Shown piece by piece: positions 28,086 to 36,492 of a stretch of DNA of 64,000 nucleotides. The stretch's first letter is position 1; each line of letters starts with the position of its first letter. Position numbers and translations under genes: made by a program. The notes under the pieces were generated by a model. The model was not told the origin of the DNA. It ran no database searches and saw only the letters and a list, made by a program, of their open reading frames with translations. Where the stretch lies: contig JAVVEG010000004.1 of the NCBI GenBank assembly GCA_032251455.1, positions 124,001 to 188,000 of the forward strand, read 5' to 3'. The DNA comes from JAVVEG01 sp032251455. GTDB lineage: Bacteria > Pseudomonadota > Gammaproteobacteria > Pseudomonadales > Pseudohongiellaceae.

Positions 28086-28349
28086 GTTTGCAAGGTTGTT
28101 GATGCTGATGTCAGGGACAGGTTAGCTGTCGTATATCCGGCCTCTGTCGGGGGTGGTTTGTTCACCCCGGGGCCTTGATGAGCCATGCGCACATGTTGTC
28201 CTGATCGGGCTATCGGCATCTCAGTGCCGCCGAGTGGGCCAGGTTTTCAACATGTCGGTTTGACCTGTTATGTCATCAGTCTTCAACTACCTTCGCAATC
28301 GTCGGATAAGCCCCTTTGCTATCCTTTCCTTTTTTGATTACCCGTCTTT
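28086..28349 (-). ncRNA. Candidate bridge/seek RNA region of the IS1111-group element
   Basis: The 264-base non-coding end downstream of the transposase is where IS1111-group elements encode the guide RNA that pairs with donor and target DNA. The assignment rests on position and family only; no structure was modelled, and exact RNA ends are unknown. Confidence 0.35.
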
Positions 28350-29372
28350 TCAAACCGCCCGAGGTTGGTAACACTCCCCGCGCGCAACCACCGCCCAGGC
28401 GATGCGGACCAACTTGTTGGCCAACGCCACCACCGCCTTGTTGTACCCTCGCCGCGCCTTCACCGCCCAGGCCCAGCGACACAGGGGGTCCGCCTTGCCC
28501 TCGGCATGCTGAAGAACGGAGCGGGCTCCGTGAACCACCAAGCTACGCACCTGCTTGTCGCCCTTCTTGGTGATACCCAGCAACTGTGTCTTGCCACCCG
28601 TCGTCGACTGCCTTGGCACCAGGCCCACCGCCGCCGAGAGTCCCCGGCCGGAATCAAACGCCGAACCATCCCCCACCAGGTTGCGGAAGGCACTGCTGAC
28701 CACCGGACCGAAACCGGGAATCGTCATCAGCCGCTGGCAGAGCTCATCGTCCTTCACCTGCTGAGTCAGCTGGTGATCGAACCAGCACACCTCGTCTCGC
28801 AAGGCCAAGAATCGCTCCCACTGGCGATGTAGCAGTTCCCGTATCCGGGGTGTCAGTTCATTGTCTGCCTCCGCCAAAACCAGGGGCAGGGCTTTGGCAA
28901 ACGCCGCTTTGCCTTGGGGGATCACCACCCCGTATTCGGCCAGCAGCCCCCGTACCTGATTGATCAGGCGAGTCTGCTCACTCACCACCTGGCCTCGCAT
29001 CTGGTGGAAACTCTGCAGATCCTGTTCCGCCACACCCTTGGCCTTTACCGGCCTGATGCGCCCGTGCATACAGGCCTCGGCAATGGCCTGGGCATCGTTG
29101 TAGTCATTCTTCTGGCCGCGGGCGTAACCCTTCACATGTTGCGGTGGCAGAATCACCACCTCGTGGTCCATCCTCCCTAACGTCCTGGCCCAATAATGCG
29201 CACCACCGCAGGCTTCCAGCGCAACCCGTGAGGACGGTAACTGGGCAAAGGTCGAGCTCAACTTCGCCCGCGTCAGCTTCTTGCGCCACAAGGGCTTGGG
29301 GCCCGATCCCAGAGCAACTACATAGAAAACATTTTTTGCCAGATCAATGCCAATTGTCATACGCTTATCCAT
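28350..29372 (-). CDS. IS110-family (IS1111 group) transposase
   Basis: A 340-residue DEDD recombinase. The RuvC-like N-terminal domain shows TIGIDLAKN (first Asp), VALEACGGAHYWAR (Glu) and QKNDYNDAQAIAEA (paired Asp residues). The C-terminal transposase_20 domain shows MTIPGFGPVVSSAF and GLVPRQSTTGGK with the likely nucleophilic serine. The reading frame is complete and the ATG at 29372 has a strong AGGAGG, so the element could be active. Confidence 0.93.
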   Translation of the reverse strand: MDKRMTIGIDLAKNVFYVVALGSGPKPLWRKKLTRAKLSSTFAQLPSSRVALEACGGAHYWARTLGRMDHEVVILPPQHVKGYARGQKNDYNDAQAIAEACMHGRIRPVKAKGVAEQDLQSFHQMRGQVVSEQTRLINQVRGLLAEYGVVIPQGKAAFAKALPLVLAEADNELTPRIRELLHRQWERFLALRDEVCWFDHQLTQQVKDDELCQRLMTIPGFGPVVSSAFRNLVGDGSAFDSGRGLSAAVGLVPRQSTTGGKTQLLGITKKGDKQVRSLVVHGARSVLQHAEGKADPLCRWAWAVKARRGYNKAVVALANKLVRIAWAVVARGECYQPRAV

Positions 29373-29502
29373 GGTCTCCTCCTCATCTTTGATCGATAGA
29401 CATCGAATATCTATCTTGGCGCAACGCGACGCCGTATGGGAGGGGAGGAGATCATCTCATCGGGCTACGGAGTGCTATGGAGTACCAAGGAGTTAATGAG
29501 CA

Positions 29503-31482
29503 CTAAGAAACCCCTGAACAAGCTACAGCCCTGCCAGCCCCCCAACTCCGCTCGATATACCCAGTTATCTCATTAAGTGTATCAACCGGCACATCTGCCA
29601 GAAAATTACACTCCAGTGGATCATAATGAAAAATATAAAGCCGCGACAGAAACTGCTCAAATGGCAATGACGCCTCGCCAAAACGCTCACCATTCCCGGC
29701 AGTGCTCACCAACACCCCATCACCCCAGTTCTGCCCACTGTCATTATTTGGATTATAAAAATACACCCGCATGGTTTTCTTTGGATCAAGCGTAACCCGG
29801 AGTATGGTAATCGCATGCCAACCGACAAAACGAGCTGAGCTGTCAGTCACTGCAATACCTGCGGGCTGCGGATGAATGAGTGGTTGATTGCCGTTGTAAT
29901 ACGGATGATAGGCCGCGTAAAAATGGCGCATAAACGCATCCAGTTCATACAAGGCGCCGGTTGGCACATCGACATTCAAACGAAAGCCACGTCCAGCCCA
30001 CCAACCATGAAATTCAGGGTTCACCCAACGATGCGGGTCACCCTCCCGATCTGCGCAGCGGCGTCCCATTTCGGCATAAATCCGATCCAGGTGCGGCACC
30101 ACCAACAGCGAAACCGGGTCCAGATCCAGTGCCATCACCTGCGCAACACCTCGCTCGCAGGTATTGGAAGACACCGCCTGACCTTCGAAGTGCATGATGA
30201 TTTCATCGTCGCGGGCAGCCCAGGTAACCATCTGCAACAGATAGTCCGGGTCATTGTAAGCCCACATGGATAGTGCCCTGGCCGACTGACAGGTTGGATT
30301 ATTTCCCTGCCCGACACCCAGCGGCAGACCCAGCATGCACAGCACGCCTTCCAGTAACCGGGTTTCTGGTGGAACGTCTTCACCAAATACCCTCTTTATG
30401 TGTTGCTGTGCGCTGGCCGACAACTGCAGACCCAGCTGTCGCCACAAGGCAGGTGCCACTGGTAATTGATACAGAATGCCCCGCTCCAGCATCAAGGCAA
30501 GGCCGTAGACAGCCTGCGCCGTTGCCACATGAACACTGCTGTCAATCAAGGCCAGCACCAGTTCACGGTAGCAGAGCAGACAATCACGCCCGGTTGCCGA
30601 CAAACCCAGAGCATCAGTCAGCAAATGTTCGGCATGTTGCACAATGTGGCGAATCAACACTGCGTGATACGCGGATACCAGCCCGGTGTCGTGCATCGCT
30701 CGCGCACATCCGGTCGCCTCGGCCTGCAGCGCGTTGGTATCCATGGACGCCAGGCGCTCCTGGTACAGTTCGATACCGGGGTCTTCCCTGGATGCCTGGG
30801 TTGGGCTGAACAAACTGCTGACCAGACGCTCGGCACCCTGACCACTGCCGCCCAGATCGATAGCCGGGTTGTGCTGGCAGATGGCTATCTGGGTAATCAT
30901 GCGTTTGACGCCGTTCAATTGGATGGGCCGCTGTTGCAATATTCGCCAGATTTCGGTGATCAACTGATCGACAATATTTTCATAACCGATGGCATGGGCG
31001 ATATGGCTGAGCACAATGCCCGGCAACACCGCATAACGCCCCTGCGCTTCACGCTCGGCCTCGTCCGGCGGGTTGAACAGGCGCGACAAATTGGCGGCAA
31101 GCACCTGGGTCAGAAAACTGTGGGCCTGCTCAACACTCAGGGTGGGGTGCTGATAGCGCTGCCTGGCCACCGCCAGAATACGCAGCAGGCTGAGCAATTC
31201 AACCATCAGGGTATTGCTGTCGCTGCAGGCCAGAGTCCCGACTGTCAGGGAGGGAATCAGGGTATGTGGTGCCGACCAGTCAGTGCCGGTAAAGGCGCCT
31301 GCCTGTTCGAAGGCTTCGGCACGCTGCTCCAGGATTCCACAGCCGGCATCGAGCTGCATGACTTTGCGGGCAGCATCAAACAGACGAGGGAGTTTTCCGA
31401 CTTTGGCAAACTCCGGCGCTTTGTCCAACACGGTGATCGCATCGTCCAGCCGGGCCATCAACAAGGCATTATCACCCGTCAC
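29503..31482 (-). CDS. Large hypothetical protein with papain-like Gln-Cys-His-Asn motif
   Basis: A 659-residue protein of no family I can name. The N-terminal half is mostly helical. In the second half, GQGNNPTCQSARAL places Gln392 six residues before Cys398, exactly the Gln19-Cys25 spacing of papain, and GWHAITILRV (His556) followed by VYFYNPNND (Asn577-Asn580) supplies a His and Asn in papain-like order. A cysteine peptidase or transglutaminase-like activity is therefore inferred. No signal peptide or membrane helix is seen. The start is a GTG at 31482 with GGGAG upstream. It follows an ATP-grasp ligase gene by 25 bases and is surely in the same operon. Confidence 0.7.
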   Translation of the reverse strand: MTGDNALLMARLDDAITVLDKAPEFAKVGKLPRLFDAARKVMQLDAGCGILEQRAEAFEQAGAFTGTDWSAPHTLIPSLTVGTLACSDSNTLMVELLSLLRILAVARQRYQHPTLSVEQAHSFLTQVLAANLSRLFNPPDEAEREAQGRYAVLPGIVLSHIAHAIGYENIVDQLITEIWRILQQRPIQLNGVKRMITQIAICQHNPAIDLGGSGQGAERLVSSLFSPTQASREDPGIELYQERLASMDTNALQAEATGCARAMHDTGLVSAYHAVLIRHIVQHAEHLLTDALGLSATGRDCLLCYRELVLALIDSSVHVATAQAVYGLALMLERGILYQLPVAPALWRQLGLQLSASAQQHIKRVFGEDVPPETRLLEGVLCMLGLPLGVGQGNNPTCQSARALSMWAYNDPDYLLQMVTWAARDDEIIMHFEGQAVSSNTCERGVAQVMALDLDPVSLLVVPHLDRIYAEMGRRCADREGDPHRWVNPEFHGWWAGRGFRLNVDVPTGALYELDAFMRHFYAAYHPYYNGNQPLIHPQPAGIAVTDSSARFVGWHAITILRVTLDPKKTMRVYFYNPNNDSGQNWGDGVLVSTAGNGERFGEASLPFEQFLSRLYIFHYDPLECNFLADVPVDTLNEITGYIERSWGAGRAVACSGVS

Positions 31483-31507
31483 GCAAACATTCTCCCGACA
31501 TGCATCA

Positions 31508-32734
31508 TCAGACGTAAAAATCCAGCTCTTCCTGGCGTTTCAGCAAGTCATGCATCCGCTTGGCATCGTCACCGACAAAATAAACCAGACCCCAATGTGT
31601 TCCAAACGCTGTTCGTTTGGTGACAATTTCTTCCAGCGGCGAAGTCAGTTCATGTGATTCAAAATACGGATGGTCTTCGGTTTCTTCCGGGATTTCCAGT
31701 CTGCTGACCACCCGCCGGCGTGGATATACCCCAAAACAACCCGCATAGCCTTTGGCATCCACCACCGGCTTGGGGAAGTAGGCGGCTATCTCTGCTTCCG
31801 TGGTCTTGGGATCGAACACCATCATGGTAGCTTGGTAGGCGTTGAAGCCGGGGTATACGCGCTCCAGCAATTCAAACACCTTGAACCCGGGCGGCCGATA
31901 CGCCACCTCGCCAAAGTACATCTCCCCATCGCTGGTAACAAAATATTCAGGATGGATCATGCCAAATTCAATATCAAATGCCTTGATCAGTTTGTTGATC
32001 TGCTCTTCGATCTGAGGCCGGTATTTTTCCAGGTCGGGCGATGCGGGCACATAAACCGAATAGCCCAGGCTGACATACTCGGAAATATTCATGAAGCAGA
32101 TTTTGCCCTTATGGATCCATGCTTCAACCGCAAACTCCCAGCCGTCCAGATGGGATTCCATCAGGGAAGGGAATTCATCATCGGGAATTGCATCCACATC
32201 ATCGGGTGTCCGAATCACCCTGTGGCCCAGGCAACCGGCCTTATCGAAAGCCTTGAAATGAATGGGATCGTTGGGATCACCATCCAGCTTGAGCAATGTC
32301 TGATTGACACGTTTCAGAAACCGGATGACGTCTTCACGATCATGCGCCTCTTCAAAAATGCCGACGCGAATACCACCCAGTTGCGCACGCCGTTTCATCA
32401 AGGACTTATCGCGCATCAACATGGCCTGACCAAACAGGCGTGGATTATCCAGCAGTACCGAGTTGATTGCCCCTGCCCATTCGACGGTTTCTTCAAACAA
32501 GGGGATTGCAACGTCCACACCCATTTCCTGCAGCGTCTGCGCTATCTCAACAGAACGCTCATTCAATCTTTCAAAATTCCAGGGAAGAAAGGGGATGTGA
32601 TTTTTTTCACAGTATTCCGCGGCCCAGTCCGGTGCGACCACCACGTAACGACGATCAGATGTTGCGGCTGCTTCAACCGCGTTTGGAGCCCAGCCTAACA
32701 AGGCTATGTATCCCTTTTGAGGATCTTTCTGCAT
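31508..32734 (-). CDS. ATP-grasp domain protein (carboxylate-amine ligase type)
   Basis: A 408-residue ATP-grasp enzyme; the class joins a carboxylate to an amine or thiol through an acyl-phosphate. Seen: a pre-ATP-grasp domain (YIALLGWAPNAVEAAATSD), the lysine loop KAFDKAGCLGHRV, the ESHLDGWEFAVEAWI metal/ATP segment and MIHPEYFVTSDGEMYFGEVAYRPPG with the closing Glu and Arg. The substrate is unknown. I chose ATG 32734, with GGAGG seven bases upstream, over a longer frame. The gene sits ahead of the papain-like protein, so one may build and the other cleave or transfer an amide bond. Confidence 0.85.
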   Translation of the reverse strand: MQKDPQKGYIALLGWAPNAVEAAATSDRRYVVVAPDWAAEYCEKNHIPFLPWNFERLNERSVEIAQTLQEMGVDVAIPLFEETVEWAGAINSVLLDNPRLFGQAMLMRDKSLMKRRAQLGGIRVGIFEEAHDREDVIRFLKRVNQTLLKLDGDPNDPIHFKAFDKAGCLGHRVIRTPDDVDAIPDDEFPSLMESHLDGWEFAVEAWIHKGKICFMNISEYVSLGYSVYVPASPDLEKYRPQIEEQINKLIKAFDIEFGMIHPEYFVTSDGEMYFGEVAYRPPGFKVFELLERVYPGFNAYQATMMVFDPKTTEAEIAAYFPKPVVDAKGYAGCFGVYPRRRVVSRLEIPEETEDHPYFESHELTSPLEEIVTKRTAFGTHWGLVYFVGDDAKRMHDLLKRQEELDFYV

Positions 32735-32861
32735 GTCTTGCCTCCGTTGAGTGGCATGTGTAGCTTTACTACCATACACGAAAGCAAGCCGCACGGCCAA
32801 TCAACAGAGTTTCAAACCAATTCAAAATCGATCAGCTTATTGCCGCCAATCAATTAGCTAT

Positions 32862-33506
32862 TCAATTATTGCTATCCTGAAACTCGACATGGATTTCCAA
32901 CTCGATGTCGTCACCAATACCGAAGGACACCATATTGCTCAGGCCAAAATCAGAGCGCTTGAACGTGGAATTTGCCGAAAAACCAAGCGTATAGCGCCGG
33001 GTAAGAAAATTACGCCCACCTCCATGGAAATTCACTACAAGTGTCAAAGGTGCCGTGTTGCCCAATAAAGTGAAATCACCAGCAAACACGAAAGTATCCT
33101 CATCAATCGCTTCTACAAACGAAGTAGTACGAAAGACAGCCTGAGGAAAATTCTCCACATCAAACCAGCTGGAACCACGTAGCTCTTCCTCAAACTCCGG
33201 CAGATTCACATCTATCGAAGCTGTATTGACAATCACTTCCAGGCTGGAGTTTTCAATATTTTCCGGATCAAAATCCAGCGAGGCATCGAAATCGCCGAAA
33301 CGGCCAATGAAGGTGGAGAAACCCAAGTGATTTATTTTGAACAACAGCGCCGCATGATCCTTGTCCAGGGTGTAGGCCCCACCTCTGAGCTCGGCAACTT
33401 CGGTCTCGAAGTTGGGAGTCACCAGGCGATCACAGGAAACCAGCAAGGTCAAACAGACCAGAATCAGTGGCAAACGACGGAATTTGGCAAATACTTTTTT
33501 CAACAT
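32862..33506 (-). CDS. YceI-family lipoprotein
   Basis: A 214-residue YceI-like lipocalin-type protein. The signal peptide ends in a lipobox LLVSC, so Cys25 should be lipidated. The beta-barrel region shows YTLDKDHAALLFKINHLGFSTF (in part YTLDKDHA), FDVENFPQAVFRT and the C-terminal GDDIELEIHVEFQ. YceI proteins bind isoprenoids such as ubiquinone or amphiphiles in the periplasm. It is the third gene of the PQQ dehydrogenase operon, 32 bases after another YceI gene, and might carry quinone to that dehydrogenase. Confidence 0.88.
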   Translation of the reverse strand: MLKKVFAKFRRLPLILVCLTLLVSCDRLVTPNFETEVAELRGGAYTLDKDHAALLFKINHLGFSTFIGRFGDFDASLDFDPENIENSSLEVIVNTASIDVNLPEFEEELRGSSWFDVENFPQAVFRTTSFVEAIDEDTFVFAGDFTLLGNTAPLTLVVNFHGGGRNFLTRRYTLGFSANSTFKRSDFGLSNMVSFGIGDDIELEIHVEFQDSNN

Positions 33507-33538
33507 TGAAATACCTGTTCAGGACCAAGCCTGTCTGA

Positions 33539-34114
33539 TTACTTTTGAACGGCGTAGACATCCACCGCGATGGTGACATCGTTAGGAATCGCAGACGTGT
33601 TGGCCCAGTAGCCCTGGCCAACGCCGTATTCCAGCCGCTGGATGGTGACCTCACTGGTCAGGTGAAAACGGACCTGACCATCCTCCATCCCCACTTCAAA
33701 TTCAAAGGGGAAGCTCAACGGATGAGTCTGATCACGAATGGTCAGGGTGCCATCGGCCGTGAAGCTGTTCAGCGACTCCAGGCGGCAGTTTTCCGCCTTG
33801 AAACTGGCTGTTGGAAACTGGTCCACATCGAACAGCTCGATGTCATGCAGATAATCCAGAACCTCCGGCGAATCGACACTGATATCCGTGATGGGGATGG
33901 TTACCATGAAATCACAGGAACCAGGGCTCATGGGGTCGATATTAAAAACCGCTTCCACGTTCTTGAATTCACCTTGATAGGGGGTGCCCTCATAGGAATA
34001 GTTGAAGAGCACCTTGGATTCTGATGGTTCAAGCACCCAGGTGGCGGCATATACCGGCAGTCCAATGAAGAATGATAGCGATGTCAGCACCGCCCGGTAA
34101 CACAAAGTTCGCAT
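33539..34114 (-). CDS. YceI-family periplasmic protein
   Basis: A 191-residue exported YceI protein with a cleavable signal peptide (cleavage near VYAATW) and the family pattern: SKVLFNYSYEGTPYQGEFKN, ELFDVDQFPTASFKAE and TIRDQTHPLSFPFEF stretches. Unlike its downstream paralogue it has no lipobox. It starts 23 bases after the PQQ dehydrogenase stop. Together the three genes suggest a periplasmic quinone-linked oxidation module. Confidence 0.87.
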   Translation of the reverse strand: MRTLCYRAVLTSLSFFIGLPVYAATWVLEPSESKVLFNYSYEGTPYQGEFKNVEAVFNIDPMSPGSCDFMVTIPITDISVDSPEVLDYLHDIELFDVDQFPTASFKAENCRLESLNSFTADGTLTIRDQTHPLSFPFEFEVGMEDGQVRFHLTSEVTIQRLEYGVGQGYWANTSAIPNDVTIAVDVYAVQK

Positions 34115-34137
34115 TGCATTTACTCCTGCTGTTTAAA

Positions 34138-36063
34138 TTACGGTAGCGCGTAAGCCACCAACTCGGTTGGTTTGCCGCCACCACTGACAAACATGGCAAG
34201 GTATTGCTTGCCACCATGCTCATAGGTAAACGGTTGCCCGGTCTGGGTATTGGGCATTTCTATCCTGGCAACAATCTCGCCAGTCATCTTGTCATAAGCA
34301 TACAGGGTGGGCCCTCCGCCTGTGCCTTCACCGGAAAACAGCAAGGTTTTGGTCACCAGAACACCCGCTCTTGTCGGAACCCCCGTGCGCGGCAGATCAA
34401 CTCCTGCCAGGGCTGGGTTGTTGGCAATACGCTCCGGCGTATCGGCATTGGCCACCTGCCAGACATGATCGCCTGAATTCATATCAATGGCAGTGATGCG
34501 ACCATAAGGTGGCTTGACCACTTCCAGACCTTGAACCCGGGGTACACGCACACCAAAAGCCTGGCTGAAATCAACATCGGCGTTTTCATCCTTTTCCACC
34601 GACAACACGGCTAGAGCTGTTCTTGAGGGGACATACAGGATTCCAGTCTCTGGGTCCAGCGCACTGCCCTCCCAATTGGCTCCGCCTGTGGCAGAAGGCA
34701 GGCTCAGCGTACCGACTGTGCCATCAGCTGCATTTGCCAGGGAGGGGGGCGCATACAAATTCGGGCTTAGCCGGAAGTTGGCAATTGCTTCCAGGGCTTC
34801 TGCTCGCAGTTCTGGCGTAAAATCAATCAGATCAGCTTCGGTAAAACCCTGGCGATCAAACGGAGCCGGGCGCGTGGGGAAAGGCTGCGTGGGTGAATAC
34901 CACTCACCGGGTACATCACCGGCAGGAACAGGCTGCTCCTCGATGGGCCAGATGGGTTCGCCGGTCTCGCGGTCGAAGGTATAGACCCAGGATTGCTTGG
35001 TCACTTGCATGACAATCTTGCGACCGTTGGGCAAATCCGCCAGAACCGGTGCGGATGGATTGTCCCAGTCCCAGATATCGTGATGGATCAGCTGGTAATG
35101 CCACTGTCGCTCTCCAGTCTTGATATCCAGCGCGACCAGGGCATTGGCAAACAGGTTGGCCCCGGGCCGGTCACCACCGTAGCGGTCGCCGGTAGCCGAT
35201 TCAACCGGCAGATAGACATGACCCAGTTCCGGATCACCTGACATGGGTGCCCAGACGCCGGCATTGCCGGTAAATTCCACGCCGTTATCGAGCCAGGTTT
35301 CAATACCCGGTTCGCCGCGCTCGGGAATGGTGTGGAAGGTCCACAGATGCTCGCCCGTGCGTGCATCGTAGCCGCGCACATCACCTTTGACATTGATCCT
35401 GGAGCGTGGCCGCATGCCCACCCGGTGCGCTGGCCCCACCACGACCACGTCATTCATGACGAAAGGAGGCATGGAAGAACCGATATCAATGTCATCAAAC
35501 CCTTCGGCATTGCGCAGCCCGACAAACAGGTCCACCTTGCCGTTGTCGCCAAAATCGGGGTCTGGCAAGCCAGTTTCGGCATCAAGCGAATACAGCAAAA
35601 AACCGGGAGTAATGGTCAAAATGCGTTTTTCATCGCCATTGCGCCAAAAGGCCACACCCCGACCAGCACCCTTGCGCGGCGCAGTATCATAGCGTTCCCC
35701 TTCCTGCGGTCGCCACAGCCACAGTAATTGCCCGCTGGTGGCATCGATTGCAGCCACGTTGCGCGTGGCACCCATCGTGGCGTAGAGAACGCCATCCACT
35801 TCAAGTGGCGTGGAGGTGTTATTGAATTCAGGGGAAGGGCCGAAACTTGCTGTCGAAAAACGCCAGGCAATCCGCAAGGAACCGACATTATCAGCGTTGA
35901 TTTGATCCAGCGGCGAGTAGCGCTGGGCGGCCATGTTGCCGTTGTAATCTGGCCAATCCCCCTCATCAACACTGGTGCCGGACTGGCTCCACACTGTCTG
36001 GGCGCAGGCAAGAAAGCCGACACTCGCAATGAGTGTGGAAATCAATCTTTTTGTCGTTGTCAT
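34138..36063 (-). CDS. PQQ-dependent dehydrogenase (quinoprotein, periplasmic)
   Basis: A 641-residue eight-bladed propeller quinoprotein with an N-terminal signal peptide (cleavage near VWSQS). Seen: WPDYNGNMAAQRYSPLDQIN, the PQQ repeats (GQLLWLWRP, GEHLWTFHTIP, KTGERQWHYQ, GDHVWQVAN), HHDIWDWDNPSAP, TKQSWVYTFDRETG and GATGGANWEG-like SATGGANWEG. It most resembles soluble glucose/alcohol-type dehydrogenases related to the C-terminal domain of Gcd, without the membrane anchor. The substrate is unclear. No pqq biosynthesis genes are present here, so the cofactor must come from elsewhere. GGGAG precedes the ATG. Confidence 0.9.
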   Translation of the reverse strand: MTTTKRLISTLIASVGFLACAQTVWSQSGTSVDEGDWPDYNGNMAAQRYSPLDQINADNVGSLRIAWRFSTASFGPSPEFNNTSTPLEVDGVLYATMGATRNVAAIDATSGQLLWLWRPQEGERYDTAPRKGAGRGVAFWRNGDEKRILTITPGFLLYSLDAETGLPDPDFGDNGKVDLFVGLRNAEGFDDIDIGSSMPPFVMNDVVVVGPAHRVGMRPRSRINVKGDVRGYDARTGEHLWTFHTIPERGEPGIETWLDNGVEFTGNAGVWAPMSGDPELGHVYLPVESATGDRYGGDRPGANLFANALVALDIKTGERQWHYQLIHHDIWDWDNPSAPVLADLPNGRKIVMQVTKQSWVYTFDRETGEPIWPIEEQPVPAGDVPGEWYSPTQPFPTRPAPFDRQGFTEADLIDFTPELRAEALEAIANFRLSPNLYAPPSLANAADGTVGTLSLPSATGGANWEGSALDPETGILYVPSRTALAVLSVEKDENADVDFSQAFGVRVPRVQGLEVVKPPYGRITAIDMNSGDHVWQVANADTPERIANNPALAGVDLPRTGVPTRAGVLVTKTLLFSGEGTGGGPTLYAYDKMTGEIVARIEMPNTQTGQPFTYEHGGKQYLAMFVSGGGKPTELVAYALP

Positions 36064-36334
36064 CTAGGACTCTCCCAATATCATGTCTTTTTTATATCGT
36101 GCACAACCATTTTCTTTATTTGGTTTTTCCGTTTTCCTTGCCTCGCGTCGACCGGGCTGGCCATGCGTCCTTCATAGATAAACTACACCAGCTGAACAGT
36201 GAAAATTTGCAAAACAGCCCAGGGTAGTCGAACAGGGGCAAGAATAAGCAATCCCTATTCCACAAGCAAGTTGAAAACGCCGGGAATTCGCTGTGACGAG
36301 ATGAAATCCGCGCAACTCTCTGGAGGGCACAGCC
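36064..36334. other. AT-rich leader of the PQQ dehydrogenase operon
   Basis: With the adjacent inverted repeat, this makes a 429-base gap between acetoacetyl-CoA synthetase and the PQQ dehydrogenase. It contains one candidate promoter and otherwise no recognisable gene. Confidence 0.5.
36078..36106 (-). promoter_or_regulatory. Candidate promoter of the PQQ dehydrogenase operon
   Basis: Read on the minus strand, TTGTGC (36101-36106) and TGATAT (36078-36083) are 17 bases apart and close to the ATG at 36063. The -35 is moderate; the leader would be very short. Confidence 0.3.
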
Positions 36335-36462
36335 CCGGGAGGCGGGAGGGGGAGGTGTAGTATAGCGGACCGTTGAGCGCCAGGGATGGCGCGAACCGAG
36401 GCCTACAGGGATGTATCCACGGCCGTGTCCGCTATACTACACCTCCCCCTCCCGCCTCCCGG
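36335..36462. repeat. 128-bp MITE-like inverted repeat with double-hairpin core (copy 2)
   Basis: Two perfect 36-base inverted arms (36335-36370 and 36427-36462) enclose a 56-base core with hairpins GCGCC-AGGGAT-GGCGC and TACA-GGGA-TGTA. The element is flanked by AGCC on both sides (36331-36334 and 36463-36466), like a 4-bp target duplication. The core matches copy 1 downstream of parE. There is no coding capacity. It lies 3' of the acetoacetyl-CoA synthetase gene. Confidence 0.85.
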
Positions 36463-36492
36463 AGCCGTGTCCAGCGCAGAGTAATGATCGAG

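Larger units (their letters stand above)
28072..29455 (-). mobile_element. IS110-family insertion sequence, IS1111 group
   Basis: An element of about 1.38 kb bounded by 14-bp subterminal inverted repeats ATGATCTCCTCCCC at 28072-28085 and its complement at 29442-29455. It carries one intact DEDD transposase on the minus strand. The long non-coding end (about 265 bases) lies downstream of the transposase and the short one (about 70 bases) upstream, which fits the IS1111 group. True tips extend a few bases beyond the repeats and cannot be set without an empty site. IS110 elements make no target duplication, so none is expected. Confidence 0.85.

Noticed and set aside
31670..32698. 342-codon frame antisense to the ATP-grasp gene
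   Set aside because: The minus-strand frame has all ATP-grasp motifs and a GGAGG-preceded start; the plus-strand frame has none.
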